From Legionella saoudiensis (GTDB lineage: Bacteria; Pseudomonadota; Gammaproteobacteria; Legionellales; Legionellaceae), in contig NZ_LN901324.1 in NCBI RefSeq assembly GCF_001465875.1, positions 1,696,501 through 1,760,500 of the forward strand: DNA of 64,000 nucleotides. Reading direction: 5' to 3'. Below, one piece after another: positions 26,002-36,079 of this stretch. The position numbers and the translations under genes were made by a program. Numbering within the stretch: position 1 is the first letter of the stretch; each line of letters starts with the position of its first letter. Below the pieces are notes generated by a model. The model was not told where the DNA came from, ran no database searches, and saw nothing but the letters and a program-made list of their open reading frames with translations.

Positions 26002-27531
26002 ATGATACCTGGTAGTGATCTTGTGGATCTTTCCCGTCTACAATTTGCTTTAACCGCTCTTTACCATTTTCTATTTGTCCCGTTAACCCTTGGGCTTTCG
26101 TTAATCTTGGCTATTATGGAAACAGTTTATGTCATGACTGGGCGCGAGATTTGGCGAAAAATGGTCAAATACTGGGGCTTACTGTTCGGAATTAACTTTG
26201 TGTTAGGTGTTGCGACCGGATTAACTATGGAGTTTCAATTTGGGACGAATTGGGCCTATTACTCTCATTACGTCGGCGATGTATTCGGCGCGCCATTAGC
26301 GCTGGAAGGAATCATGGCCTTCTTTTTGGAGGCTACCTTTGTCGGTTTATTTTTCTTTGGCTGGGATAGGCTAAGTCGCGTACAACATATGTGTTGTACC
26401 TGGATGTTGGCCTTAGGTACGAATCTCTCTGCTTTATGGATTTTAATTGCTAATGGTTGGATGCAAAACCCTGTAGGTGCTGAATTTAACTTTCAAACGA
26501 TGCGCATGGAGGTTACCGATTTTGCTGCGGTTATCTTTAATCCAGTAGCCCAAGCCAAATTCGTCCATACGATTAGCGCCGGCTATGTTACTGGATCCAT
26601 TTTCGTTTTATCCATCAGTGCTTATTTTTTATTAAGAGGCCGTAATCTTGCCTTCGCTAAACGCTCCATGACAGTGGCAACAAGCTTTGGGCTAGCCTCT
26701 GCTTTAGCAGTGGTCGTTTTAGGCGATGAAAGTGGACACTTTGATTATGATGTCCAACAAATGAAGTTCGCAGCGATTGAAGCAATATGGCATACCGAAG
26801 AGGCACCAGCAGGGTTAACCTTAATCGGCCTTCCCAATGAAAAAACGATGACTACGGACTATGCAATCCAAATTCCTTATGTATTAGGAATCATTGCCAC
26901 CCGCAGCTTTAATCAACCATTAGAAGGTATTGCGGAACTTATTGCTCAAGGTAAAGGGCATATAAAAGAAGGGATGCTAGCTTATGACGCTTTAACTCGT
27001 TTACAAAAAGACCGTAATGATGCTCAAGCTAAAGCAGACTTCACCGCGCATAAAGACTATTTAGGTTATGGTCTGCTGTTAAAGAGGTATACAGAAAATG
27101 TAGTGGATGCAACTGAAGAACAAATTGATAAGGCAGCTCAGGATCTTAAGCCTCATGTCACCCCCTTATTCTTTTCATTCCGCATTATGGTGGCCTGTGG
27201 GTTCTTCTTTATTTTACTGTTTGCTGTAGGCTTCTACTTATCTGCAAAACATAAATTACATACCTCCCGCTGGTACCACCGTATTGCATTCTGTGCCCTT
27301 CCCTTACCTTGGCTTGCTGCCGAACTAGGCTGGGTAGTTGCGGAATATGGCCGTCAACCCTGGGTAGTGCAAGGAGTATTGCCCACCATGATGGGAACTT
27401 CTTCTGTCAGTACAACGCAAGTACTTACCTCAATTTCGGGTTTTGTACTCTTTTACAGCACGCTGGCCATCGTTGAAGTGTATTTGATGATTAAATACAT
27501 CCGTCTTGGCCCTGATAATCTTACTCACTAG
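26002..27531 (+). CDS. cydA: Cytochrome bd ubiquinol oxidase subunit I
   Basis: 509-aa inner-membrane subunit carrying hemes b558, b595 and d; it oxidises quinol and reduces O2 to water. The N-terminus [20 protein letters not shown] places the heme b595/d ligand at H22. The second His ligand is in [17 protein letters not shown], the signature [10 protein letters not shown] is near residue 450, and [20 protein letters not shown] is conserved. The region between residues ~250 and 385 (the quinol Q-loop) is of the long type seen in E. coli. Start ATG 26002 behind GTGAGGTG. It lies 60 bases after cydP. Confidence 0.97.
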   Translation: MIPGSDLVDLSRLQFALTALYHFLFVPLTLGLSLILAIMETVYVMTGREIWRKMVKYWGLLFGINFVLGVATGLTMEFQFGTNWAYYSHYVGDVFGAPLALEGIMAFFLEATFVGLFFFGWDRLSRVQHMCCTWMLALGTNLSALWILIANGWMQNPVGAEFNFQTMRMEVTDFAAVIFNPVAQAKFVHTISAGYVTGSIFVLSISAYFLLRGRNLAFAKRSMTVATSFGLASALAVVVLGDESGHFDYDVQQMKFAAIEAIWHTEEAPAGLTLIGLPNEKTMTTDYAIQIPYVLGIIATRSFNQPLEGIAELIAQGKGHIKEGMLAYDALTRLQKDRNDAQAKADFTAHKDYLGYGLLLKRYTENVVDATEEQIDKAAQDLKPHVTPLFFSFRIMVACGFFFILLFAVGFYLSAKHKLHTSRWYHRIAFCALPLPWLAAELGWVVAEYGRQPWVVQGVLPTMMGTSSVSTTQVLTSISGFVLFYSTLAIVEVYLMIKYIRLGPDNLTH

Positions 27532-27541
27532 GAGAATGATG

Positions 27542-28678
27542 ATGCCCTTAGATTATGAAATACTACGTGTTATATGGTGGGTACTGCTTGGTGTCTTACT
27601 GATTGGTTTTGCAGTATTTGATGGCTTTGATTTAGGGGTTGCGATGTGGCTGCCCTGGCTTTCTAAGACCGATATGGAACGGCGGATTATGATTAATAGC
27701 ATCGCGCCCACCTGGGAAGGAAACCAAGTGTGGTTTATTCTCGGCGGTGGCGCTATTTTTGCAGCCTGGCCGGCCCTATATGCCCTTTCGTTTTCAGGGT
27801 TTTATTTAGCTATGTTTTTAATCTTACTTGCCTTAATTTTGCGTCCAGTAGGATTTAAATATCGTTCTAAAGTCAATAGCCCGCTCTGGCGAACCGTTTG
27901 GGACTATGCTTTATTTATTGGTGGCTTTGTCCCAGCACTTATATTTGGAGTAGCTATAGGCAATGTATTGCAAGGTGTACCATTCCATTTTGATGACCAC
28001 TTACGCCCATTTTATACCGGCACGTTTTGGGCTCTACTAAATCCCTTTGCCTTAGTTTGTGGACTTTTATCCGTCTTCATGCTGGCCATGCATGGGGCTT
28101 TTTTTCTTAACGTTAAAACAGAAGGCCATATACAAAGCCGGGCTATCCGCGCTGGAAGAATTAGTGCCATCCTCTCAATTCTTGTTTTTATTGCGGCCGG
28201 ATTCTGGTTGCATTATGACATCAATGGTTATGCGCTAACCGCCGTGGTACCTCATGATGGTCCATCTAATCCGCTTTACAAAACAGCAGCCCAGCAAGCG
28301 GATGCTTGGTTTAATAATTACCGAAATATACCGATTACGTTAATCGCTCCTATTGTAGGAATTTTAGCCGCACTTGGCGCCTTGCTTCTTGCTCGTTGGG
28401 CAAAAATAGCTTTCGTCTGCAGCGCGCTTTCAGTGATTGGGATTATTACAACGGTAGGAGTGAGCATGTTTCCATTTATACTCCCTTCGTCCACAAACCC
28501 TGAGCAGAGCTTAATAGTATGGGATAGTTCCTCAAGCCAATTAACGCTGTTTGTTATGCTGGTCGCCGTAGCTGTTTTCATGCCGATAGTTCTAGGTTAT
28601 ACCGCTTGGGTTTATCGGGTGCTACGCGGGAAAGTAACTGAAGAAACGATTACTAAGAATCAAGAAACGGCCTATTAG
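27542..28678 (+). CDS. cydB: Cytochrome bd ubiquinol oxidase subunit II
   Basis: 378-aa membrane partner of CydA. The N-terminus has the CydB motif [19 protein letters not shown], then [19 protein letters not shown] and a C-terminal [20 protein letters not shown] segment. Three consecutive ATGs (27536, 27539, 27542) follow the cydA stop; the last is chosen because AGGAG lies seven bases upstream. The 10-base gap to cydA and the strong ribosome site indicate tight co-expression. Confidence 0.97.
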   Translation: MPLDYEILRVIWWVLLGVLLIGFAVFDGFDLGVAMWLPWLSKTDMERRIMINSIAPTWEGNQVWFILGGGAIFAAWPALYALSFSGFYLAMFLILLALILRPVGFKYRSKVNSPLWRTVWDYALFIGGFVPALIFGVAIGNVLQGVPFHFDDHLRPFYTGTFWALLNPFALVCGLLSVFMLAMHGAFFLNVKTEGHIQSRAIRAGRISAILSILVFIAAGFWLHYDINGYALTAVVPHDGPSNPLYKTAAQQADAWFNNYRNIPITLIAPIVGILAALGALLLARWAKIAFVCSALSVIGIITTVGVSMFPFILPSSTNPEQSLIVWDSSSSQLTLFVMLVAVAVFMPIVLGYTAWVYRVLRGKVTEETITKNQETAY

Positions 28679-28688
28679 GAGGTTATTT

Positions 28689-28799
28689 ATGTGGTATTTT
28701 TCCTGGATTTTGGGCACTGGTTTAGCCTGTGCTTTTGCAATATTGAATGCCATGTGGGTTGAGCTACGTGATAGTGACGAACGCCCAGAAGATATGTAA
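28689..28799 (+). CDS. cydX: CydX, small subunit of cytochrome bd oxidase
   Basis: 36-aa single-helix protein, MWYFSWILGTGLACAFAILN then AMWVELRDSDERPEDM. The Met-Trp-Tyr-Phe-x-Trp-Ile-Leu-Gly start and the Glu/Asp-rich tail match CydX, which binds CydAB and stabilises the heme d site. AGGAGG lies six bases before the ATG, and the gene starts 10 bases after cydB. It completes the cydP-A-B-X set. Confidence 0.95.
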   Translation: MWYFSWILGTGLACAFAILNAMWVELRDSDERPEDM

Positions 28800-28807
28800 T
28801 TGTAGCA

Positions 28808-28843
28808 CTTGCAGTCAGGTCTTTTTAAAAACCTGGCTGCAAG
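28808..28843 (+). terminator. Hairpin after cydX
   Basis: CTTGCAGTCAGGT (28808-28820) pairs with ACCTGGCTGCAAG (28831-28843) apart from one mismatch. There is no T-tract after it, so it may be a processing or attenuating hairpin rather than a full terminator. It sits between convergent genes. Confidence 0.55.
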
Positions 28844-28858
28844 CAGTCAGGTAACTAA

Positions 28859-30091
28859 CTATAATCCTACCCATCGTATAAATTGAGTTGAGGCATTTAA
28901 ACTAATTGTTGGTCTTCCTTCAAAATAAATAGTAAAGCTAGTTCCTTGAGTCCCATTTGCTTTTACTTCTTTAATCTTCCCCAAGTTAACTACCTGCATT
29001 TGCGTTTCAAAATAGCCACCGCGGACTTGTTTCATTGTAGGTATCACAAAGGAAATTGCACTTAAATCTGCTGGATTATTAGTCGCTAAATAATTCAACT
29101 CCGAGGTGCTTAAAGCAATGTATTCCGCATTATTAATTTGGCGCCTTAACATTCGCTTTAAAGGTGCAGTGGTATGGAATATACGTTGATAAACCTCTGC
29201 AGAAATTACTGCTACTGGATTAGTTTCCGTAGCTTTCCCATGATAACCACTACTCACAAATAAAATAGCCTCACGCTGATCGTCAGGAGCAGTATCTGGC
29301 ATGCTTAAAGTCATCTGGTTATTAAGATGGGATGCAACATCCTTATCGCAATTCAAAAATCTTGATTTGCTAAACCAATTATCACTAGGATAATAAATTA
29401 CCAGTAATGATTTATCTTTAATGGTATTAATAATGGCTTTTGAGTTTTCTAAAGGTAAGGCAGGACAGCCCCAGCTACGTCCTGGGCGCCCATATTTTTT
29501 AATAAAACTCTCCTCTACATACCAACCTGAGTGCATAACCACCGAACGATTTGAAGCATTATCGTTAAAATTGCGGTCTAAACCATCTAAACGCAACGAC
29601 AGGCCATCGCGCCCATAGTAAGCCTGTTGAGTTTGATAAACACCGATGCTGCTGGCTTTACTATTGTATTTATTGGAAAAATAATTGGAAACTAAAGCTC
29701 CTGATTTAATGCCATGAGACACATAAGTATGGAACAATAATTTATTTTCCTTTAAATCAAAAACCCACAAGCGTTTTTCATTTGAGGGCATTGAATAATC
29801 AATAATAGTAAGGATGTTGTTATGATCCACTTTATATTCCTTAGCGCATTCTAAGGTCATCAATACTTTATTAATAACTTGCTGATTTAAATGAGGTGCT
29901 TGATTATGAAGCATAAGATTCATATCATTAATGGCTTGAGCACTGGAATGTCCAGCCGAAGCAACAGGGACTAATCCATTGATAAAACGAATATCATCAT
30001 TCACCTTTTTTTGTTGTTGCTCAATAAACTGCACAGGTACTGGCGGCAAATAGGATGATACTGCTAAAGCCAATAGCAGAAGAGCGCTCAT
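28859..30091 (-). CDS. Periplasmic L,D-transpeptidase family protein (YkuD_2 type)
   Basis: 410 aa with a short N-terminal signal peptide (SALLLLALAVSSYLPPVP). The central domain has the catalytic pattern of the murein L,D-transpeptidase catalytic-domain family: VVMHSGWYV supplies the His and GRPGRSWGCPALP the Cys, with WVFDLKENKLLFHTYVSHG at its start. Proteins of this family probably act on peptide cross-links in peptidoglycan. The C-terminal ~140 residues (VASHLNNQMTL onward) form an extra domain of unknown role. The ATG at 30091 has AAGGA seven bases upstream. Confidence 0.85.
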   Translation of the reverse strand: MSALLLLALAVSSYLPPVPVQFIEQQQKKVNDDIRFINGLVPVASAGHSSAQAINDMNLMLHNQAPHLNQQVINKVLMTLECAKEYKVDHNNILTIIDYSMPSNEKRLWVFDLKENKLLFHTYVSHGIKSGALVSNYFSNKYNSKASSIGVYQTQQAYYGRDGLSLRLDGLDRNFNDNASNRSVVMHSGWYVEESFIKKYGRPGRSWGCPALPLENSKAIINTIKDKSLLVIYYPSDNWFSKSRFLNCDKDVASHLNNQMTLSMPDTAPDDQREAILFVSSGYHGKATETNPVAVISAEVYQRIFHTTAPLKRMLRRQINNAEYIALSTSELNYLATNNPADLSAISFVIPTMKQVRGGYFETQMQVVNLGKIKEVKANGTQGTSFTIYFEGRPTISLNASTQFIRWVGL

Positions 30092-30383
30092 GACATGGTC
30101 CTTTTTATTATTATTAGTCCTGTATTATTTAATATAGCTCAAATTTAGCAGTGTGAGTGGAGGTTTTGGCTGCCTATGGACGGAAAAATATTCAAGAAAA
30201 TAAATCGATTAGCATTGCAATTGAGTCCCGGGACTGAATGTACCCTCTCATTTTATTGCCCTCGCCATAAGCGGGCAAAGTGCCAAAGAGAATGAATCTT
30301 TGCCTGCACGAAAGATGACATTTCGAACCAAGGGAACATATTCAAATAAACTGTTGATACCTAAAGTTATGAGCCAGCAGGCA

Positions 30384-30758
30384 TTAACCACGGCTAGGGC
30401 TAGGAGTATTCTCCGGTTTTGACTCATAAGAACCAGAGAGGAGGGTACCTACTACGTTAGCACTATGCAATACCGCATCTGCTACCTCAGCAATCCCAAA
30501 CAACCCTTGGCCTGTCGCATCAGCATAGATAGCGCCTAATCTCGCACAATTGGCTCCAGAAGCTGCTAAACGGCCCCAGAACGTATCTTTATTTCTAAAT
30601 GCAATTATCGTTAAACCATGTGTTGCCAGATCGAAACCAAAACGAAATGAGGTGCTTGGGTCCATTACCATTTGGATGGCAGCTAAAGTTAGTGCGCCAG
30701 TATTTAAAACCTGCATTGTTTTGTCAAAACTGCTGTCTTGACTAAAAAAAGTAAACAT
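30384..30758 (-). CDS. Unknown 124-aa protein
   Basis: No family recognised. It starts MFTFFSQDSSFDKTMQVLNT from the ATG at 30758, which has AAGGA eight bases ahead; a farther ATG at 30821 would add a 21-residue hydrophobic leader without a ribosome site. The middle is Ala/Gly-rich (GALTLAAIQMVM, LAASGANCARLGAIYADATG), suggesting amphipathic or membrane-associated helices, and the tail YESKPENTPSPSRG is polar. It sits 72 bases downstream of the 616-aa protein gene in the same direction and may share its transcript. Confidence 0.6.
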   Translation of the reverse strand: MFTFFSQDSSFDKTMQVLNTGALTLAAIQMVMDPSTSFRFGFDLATHGLTIIAFRNKDTFWGRLAASGANCARLGAIYADATGQGLFGIAEVADAVLHSANVVGTLLSGSYESKPENTPSPSRG

Positions 30759-30830
30759 ATGAATTTTCCTTATTATGATTAAAATTGGGCAAATACTAAT
30801 CAAATGATAAGAATAATACAAGCATTTTTC

Positions 30831-32681
30831 TTAATAGTTAAAACTTAACTCTTCTAAAGACTCCACAGCTTCTTTAGACTCCAAAACAGGTTGCAAAGGC
30901 TGAGGATTGGTCGCAAAAAGACGCTCCAGATTTTTTACTAATAGACGGATGGATCGATTCCCAGCCAAACGATTATAAGGCTCTTTATATTCTCTATCTA
31001 TTTCCGTATTAAACTGTTTTCTTAGCTGCTTTTTAATATTCGTATCCACATGTTCATCTTGTTCAATTTGCTTAAGCGCGCTATCAATTGCCTGCTGGTA
31101 TTTTCTATTCAACTGATCAAGCTTCGTATGGCATCGAGTTACGGTATCCACCATCAATGCAGCATCTGTTTTAAATAACCAGCAAATTTGCGCAAAAAAA
31201 TTGGAAATCTTTACCCAAAAAGTATTATGTACCTGGATAAAATGCGCCAAAGTTTCTGCCTCAGCTTGATGCTGGCGTAGAAACTCCATATTTTTTCGCG
31301 CGGAATACAATAAACTATTATATGTATGCACCGCCTGTTCTGTCAGGGTCACCGATTTTTGGAGCAACAGAAGATTCTCATCAGACTCGCTTAAAACTTG
31401 TTGTTTTATCTCATTATTCTGCTGAAATAACTGATTATTAATACGAGTAATTTCTTTGTGTTGCGCTTGCATCGTGCTATTAAGTTGGTCCAGAGTCTGC
31501 GTTAACAATAATTTTAACGCCCTCTTGCATTCGCTATCCCGAGTAGATGGCATCACGTTTATCGCAACATCCTGTATTTTTTGCGGGGTAAGGTAACGAT
31601 AACTATGCGTTACGGGTACAGCAAGCCAGCTAAGGCCATAAGACAATTGCTGCGACAGATTTTTTTCCTCTGAGACTTTAGTTAATTGATTTACCATGGC
31701 CTCAAAAATTTCCTTTTCCTGCTCAGGCAAGGTTTCTAGCAAAAGTTGATAAGCAGTGAAATTATTATTTAGCAAATCTAAAAAATACAGGCGACCAGAG
31801 ACACGGCTCTCATTTTCGATTACCGCCGTAAGAAATGCTTTGAGCGATTTAATTTTTGCTCCAAGCTTCTGATTATTGCTTCGTAATGTCATTAAATTTA
31901 AAAGACTGGCAGAAGTCTGACTCATAACTTCTTCGACTCTCGCCAACTTCTTTTGCACCACAAGCTCGTTGGTGTTTCTGGCCTGTTCATCAGATTCCGC
32001 AGTAAGTAAAGAGAGACTCTGTTGGTTAAAACAGGCTTGGGCAAGTCCAATAACATTAAGCTCCTCAACTCCCTCTGGCTTAGGAGCAAGCATCGAGGCT
32101 TTTGCTTCTGCTTTTTGCAGTAGCGTCTCCACATTTTCTCGTATTTCAGCTATAGGAATAACCCAGGATACCATTTTTAAAGCCCAAGCATTTAGCGACT
32201 GTAATGTTGGCTCCCCTAAATTAAGTATAAAAAAGAGGGTAAATAGTAAATTTGCTGCCAGTGCTTTATCGGTAAATACGGCATCATCTAAATCTAATAT
32301 ATTGTTTACTATCTGGAGTAATTTTCTTACGTCCTCTGCTGAGGGTATTTTGGTATTAAAAAGATGACCTGTAATATTACTTAAATCGTGTAAGGCATTA
32401 CACAAGTCTTGATTTCCAGCAGGCTGTAGCTTCTCTAGCGCTTCATCGACAGTCAACTTCGCAAATAATATAGCGCCTCGTTCCCGAGCATTAAAAATAT
32501 CTAAACGAATAAATAACTCAGAGTTGAAGCTATTTGCAAATGCCTCTTTAATCATCCCCAAATTATTTACTGATTGAATATAATCATTCATTAATAAGGC
32601 GGTTAGTAATCTTGCTTGCCCAGATTCCGTATCTGCTTTAGCACCTAACCACTGTCTGCCACGCTCTTCTTTGCTTTGCAT
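30831..32681 (-). CDS. Unknown 616-aa helical protein, Dot/Icm effector candidate
   Basis: Large, mostly alpha-helical soluble protein with no recognised domain. Residues ~390-450 (TLDQLNSTMQAQHKEITRIN and following) and ~510-560 look like coiled coils. One moderately hydrophobic stretch (ALAANLLFTLFFILNLGE, ~135-152) may be buried helix. The last 16 residues, ESKEAVESLEELSFNY, give an E-rich patch followed by a hydrophobic end, the classic C-terminal pattern of Dot/Icm substrates. The ATG at 32681 follows GAGGGG. No signal peptide. Function cannot be assigned from sequence. Confidence 0.7.
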   Translation of the reverse strand: MQSKEERGRQWLGAKADTESGQARLLTALLMNDYIQSVNNLGMIKEAFANSFNSELFIRLDIFNARERGAILFAKLTVDEALEKLQPAGNQDLCNALHDLSNITGHLFNTKIPSAEDVRKLLQIVNNILDLDDAVFTDKALAANLLFTLFFILNLGEPTLQSLNAWALKMVSWVIPIAEIRENVETLLQKAEAKASMLAPKPEGVEELNVIGLAQACFNQQSLSLLTAESDEQARNTNELVVQKKLARVEEVMSQTSASLLNLMTLRSNNQKLGAKIKSLKAFLTAVIENESRVSGRLYFLDLLNNNFTAYQLLLETLPEQEKEIFEAMVNQLTKVSEEKNLSQQLSYGLSWLAVPVTHSYRYLTPQKIQDVAINVMPSTRDSECKRALKLLLTQTLDQLNSTMQAQHKEITRINNQLFQQNNEIKQQVLSESDENLLLLQKSVTLTEQAVHTYNSLLYSARKNMEFLRQHQAEAETLAHFIQVHNTFWVKISNFFAQICWLFKTDAALMVDTVTRCHTKLDQLNRKYQQAIDSALKQIEQDEHVDTNIKKQLRKQFNTEIDREYKEPYNRLAGNRSIRLLVKNLERLFATNPQPLQPVLESKEAVESLEELSFNY

Positions 32682-32819
32682 AGCCCCTCTTATTCCTGCC
32701 GGATAAAAATTTTATTCTACCCGAACAAAGACCAAAACAAAAGCCAAGTGTCCGAAATAAGGCCAGAAAAATACTTAAGAATCATCTATTATTAAAATAA
32801 TTGTCGTGAGGAGCTAACA

Positions 32820-34343
32820 ATGGATAAGCATGGAAGTAGTCGCGGAGACTTTCGCACCATTTATCAAGGAAAATCGGTGGATGATCTTGTTATTGAATAC
32901 ATGGAGCAACATGCTATTCCCGGAATGTCTCTAGCCATTGTACAAGCTCCATATATTACACGTGTCGTTGGCTACGGATTAGCGGATGTACAGTCTAAAC
33001 GCTTGGTTTCAACCCGGACGCTTTTTAATATAGGGCAAATTAGCACGGCGTTTACGGCAGTAGCGATTATGCAACTCCAAGAAGAGGAAAAATTAAATTT
33101 AGATGACTCCATAATGGCATATCTACCCTCCTTCGCTCCCCCCTCCTGGGGAAAAACAAGCATTCGCCATTTGATAACGCACAGTTCAGGAATACCTGAC
33201 TATACGGCATGTGAGCACTTTTCTTACCACAAGCCCTATTCTGCTACGGAGATTATTAACTTTATTAGCGAACAGCCATTATTATTTTCATCAGGAACGG
33301 CAGCTCAAATTAGTGCATCTAATTTTTATCTACTCGGGCTTATTGTAGAAAAGGCCAGTGGCATGAGTTACGAAGCTTATGTGACTAAAAATCAGATAGA
33401 GCGTATGGGATTAAAACATACTTTTTTTATCAATAGCCTATCGTCAGTGGAAAATGAAACTGGCAATGGTACTATTCCATTTAAACATAGCGAGTTTTTA
33501 AACAATCCTATTCTTGTAAATCCTACAGAGCACGCTGTTGGGCATTCCAAGGAGCAGGCAAGCGTTCCGGAAATAAGCTGGACCTCTTCTTATGCTAATA
33601 GCGGTATTCTTGCCTCTTCTGAAGACATTAGCATTTGGGATATTGGTCTGGCAGGAGGCATTCTCGTTAAAAATGCAGCCAATAGAGCGTTCTTATATCA
33701 AAGCCCCATACTAAATAATCAGAAAATTACTGGAAATGCGGGCTGGTCATTTCCAGGCCATTCGGGATTAATGCATATTAAAGGCAATATTCCAGGATTT
33801 TCTGCTTTTTTAAGCCGTTTTACTGCTGCGAATGAGTTGGTTTGTGTGACACTATTAGCTAATAAAGAGAATTTAGCAGATTTAGATATTTTAGCTCGTA
33901 AAATTGCAGCCGCCTTTGACATTAAATTAGCGGCAATGGATGGTGGTTTAACAGCAGAAACCTTACAAAGTCCCTATTCAGTGCCGCAAACTATTGAGCG
34001 ATTAAGTTCAATAATCAACAAACAAGGAGGGAAAATTTTTGCTCATATCGATCACAGCGGGGAAGCCAATAAAGTGAGTCAACACTTATTACCTACCGAG
34101 GTACTTATTATAGGAAATCCAGCTAAAGGAACTGCATTAATGCAAGAAAACCCTGCGATAGCTCTAGACTTGCCCTTAAGAGTAATGGTTACCGAAGACT
34201 CTAACGGGGAGGTTTGGTTAAGCTTTACCGACCCAATCAAACTAAAAGAGAATTATCGTTTAAATGGCGATGAGGCTAAGCAAATAGGAATGGCCTTACG
34301 CAACTTATGTGAGAAAGCGGTTTCAATCCAAAGTAAGTTTTAA
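32820..34343 (+). CDS. Serine beta-lactamase-like (class C fold) protein lacking catalytic residues
   Basis: 507 aa, homologous over residues ~15-370 to class C beta-lactamase/esterase-like serine hydrolases (FTAVAIMQLQEEEKLNLDDS, SIRHLITHSSGIPDY, LLGLIVEKASGMSYEAY). The SxxK motif, expected in FxIGSxSKxFTA, reads FNIGQISTAFTA, so Ser is Q73 and Lys is T76. The YxN motif reads ASN (A166). The third motif is kept as HSG (314-316). It is therefore probably catalytically inactive. No signal peptide, so it would be cytosolic or a secreted effector. The C-terminal ~135 residues are an extra domain. The ATG has GAGGAG nearby. Reading frame is intact. Confidence 0.82.
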   Translation: MDKHGSSRGDFRTIYQGKSVDDLVIEYMEQHAIPGMSLAIVQAPYITRVVGYGLADVQSKRLVSTRTLFNIGQISTAFTAVAIMQLQEEEKLNLDDSIMAYLPSFAPPSWGKTSIRHLITHSSGIPDYTACEHFSYHKPYSATEIINFISEQPLLFSSGTAAQISASNFYLLGLIVEKASGMSYEAYVTKNQIERMGLKHTFFINSLSSVENETGNGTIPFKHSEFLNNPILVNPTEHAVGHSKEQASVPEISWTSSYANSGILASSEDISIWDIGLAGGILVKNAANRAFLYQSPILNNQKITGNAGWSFPGHSGLMHIKGNIPGFSAFLSRFTAANELVCVTLLANKENLADLDILARKIAAAFDIKLAAMDGGLTAETLQSPYSVPQTIERLSSIINKQGGKIFAHIDHSGEANKVSQHLLPTEVLIIGNPAKGTALMQENPAIALDLPLRVMVTEDSNGEVWLSFTDPIKLKENYRLNGDEAKQIGMALRNLCEKAVSIQSKF

Positions 34344-34411
34344 GTACTTATTGCAGAGTTAATAGAAATCTTCGAAAATAAAAACTATAGGCCGTAACTA
34401 AGGAACAAATA

Positions 34412-34699
34412 ATGGCAAATTTACTCTGTATTGCAAAATTTATCGCGAAACCTGGTAAGGAGGAGGAGCTACATAAAGCCCTATTAACCCTACTTGCTCC
34501 TACTCGAGCCGAGCCAGGATGCATTAGTTATGAGCTCTATCAAAACGTGGAAAACCCTCGCATATTCACTATGACTGAATGCTTTGAATCCAAAGACGCC
34601 TTTGACGTTCATTCAACTCAACCTTACCTACTGCACTTTAGAGAAACAGCAAAAAATGCGATTGAATCGGTAAGTTTAACCCTAGGTACCAAGCTGTAA
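34412..34699 (+). CDS. ABM-domain monooxygenase (YgiN-like)
   Basis: 95-aa antibiotic-biosynthesis-monooxygenase fold, usually a dimer oxidising quinols or polyphenols without cofactors. It begins MANLLCIAKFIAKPGKEEEL and has LAPTRAEPGCISYELYQN and the conserved histidines in DAFDVHSTQPYLLHF. Length matches YgiN (~100). AAGGA lies seven bases before the ATG. It follows the inactive serine hydrolase by 68 bases on the same strand; a functional link is not evident. Confidence 0.85.
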   Translation: MANLLCIAKFIAKPGKEEELHKALLTLLAPTRAEPGCISYELYQNVENPRIFTMTECFESKDAFDVHSTQPYLLHFRETAKNAIESVSLTLGTKL

Positions 34700-34914
34700 T
34701 CGGGATGCATGTGATCATTAATAATGCTGCTGCGTAAGGTAGATCTGGCTGTCACAGCAGCCAGCTACTATCCTTCATAAATAAACCCTCTTCTCCATGA
34801 ATAAATACACCTTTTTTTTACAAAAATTAATTGATACACTCTAGCCAAAATATTCCTCTGTCGGATATAAAATTGACTCTTGATGCAAATAAATCTAATG
34901 CTCTTGATGTGCCT

Positions 34915-36063
34915 ATGGATGCGCTTCTCACTAAGGAAAAAGTGGTTATCATTATTCCGACATACAATGAAGCCTCTGTCATTAAAACCACCATTGAGCA
35001 AGTCTTTGCTGCAACCGACACTATTCTCAATTATGAATTACACATATTAATTTTTGATAGCGCCTCTACTGATGAGACTCAAGCCATTGTTCAATCATTA
35101 AAAACGCGCTATTCAAAATTACATTTATGTTCGGAATTAGCCAAATCAGGATTAGGTTCCGCTTACCTGCAAGCGATGAATTATGCGCTTAATGAAATGA
35201 AAGCAGATATCATCTTTGAATTTGATGCCGACTTATCCCACCAACCCAAATATATTGCGCCAATGTTGGAACAATTAGAACACTGTGATTGTGTCGTGGG
35301 TAGTCGTTATGTCCCTGGCGGCAGTATTCCGAAAGATTGGGCTTTTCATCGCAAATTATTTTCCGTTTTAGGTAACTACATTGCCAGAGCTGTACTTACC
35401 CCAAAATACAAAGATTTCACCAGCGGCTTTCGTGCAACGCGCCGTCAGCACTTATTAAAAATTCTACCGCAGCGCTTTTTAACTAATCACTATGCGTATA
35501 AATTACAGTTATTATGGTTACTTCATAAAAGCAAAGCGCGAGTCTGCGAGTTTCCTATCGAGTTCATTGATCGGGATTTAGGAGACAGCAAGCTGCCCAA
35601 AAATAGTATCACTGACTCGTTACGGGTTGTATTTACCCTACGCTATTACGAGCTTAGACGCTATCTAAAAATGTGCCTGGTCGGCTCTATGGGCATGGCG
35701 GTGCAATTTGGAGTTTATAATCTGTTGCGTAACTATTTACATCTTTCTCCATTTAGCGCCTCTCAGCTGGCCGTATTTGCTGCCATTATTAATAATTTTA
35801 TTTTGAATAATAAAATTACTTTCCGCACACGCTACCCTATTTCACGGGCCCTAAAAATGCAAAGGCTCGCACTTTTTTCAATTTACTCGATTAGTATTAT
35901 TTACTTACAAAGCTATTGGCTACGTCTTGGCCTCCTTTGTTTTGGTGATGGAGCACTGCAAGAAAATATAATTATGGGTGTTGGTATTGGCTTAATGTCC
36001 CTTTTAAATTATTTCACTTACTCCCGCCACATTTGGGGAGAAAAGCTTGCGCTGAATAATTAA
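34915..36063 (+). CDS. Glycosyltransferase family 2 fused to a GtrA-type membrane domain
   Basis: 382 aa from the ATG at 34915; a TTG at 34831 (410 aa) has no ribosome site. Residues 1-240 are a polyprenol-phosphate mannosyltransferase-like GT2 domain: VVIIIPTYNEASVI, FDADLSHQPKYI (DxD-type), VVGSRYVPGGSIPKDW and DFTSGFRATRR. Residues ~260-380 form four hydrophobic helices of GtrA type (FGVYNLLRNYLHLSPFSASQ). Such fusions make and possibly flip undecaprenyl-phosphate sugar donors. The next gene, a GT83-like transferase, starts 16 bases after its stop and probably uses the donor. Confidence 0.88.
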   Translation: MDALLTKEKVVIIIPTYNEASVIKTTIEQVFAATDTILNYELHILIFDSASTDETQAIVQSLKTRYSKLHLCSELAKSGLGSAYLQAMNYALNEMKADIIFEFDADLSHQPKYIAPMLEQLEHCDCVVGSRYVPGGSIPKDWAFHRKLFSVLGNYIARAVLTPKYKDFTSGFRATRRQHLLKILPQRFLTNHYAYKLQLLWLLHKSKARVCEFPIEFIDRDLGDSKLPKNSITDSLRVVFTLRYYELRRYLKMCLVGSMGMAVQFGVYNLLRNYLHLSPFSASQLAVFAAIINNFILNNKITFRTRYPISRALKMQRLALFSIYSISIIYLQSYWLRLGLLCFGDGALQENIIMGVGIGLMSLLNYFTYSRHIWGEKLALNN

Positions 36064-36079
36064 GGTGACGGCTAAATCT

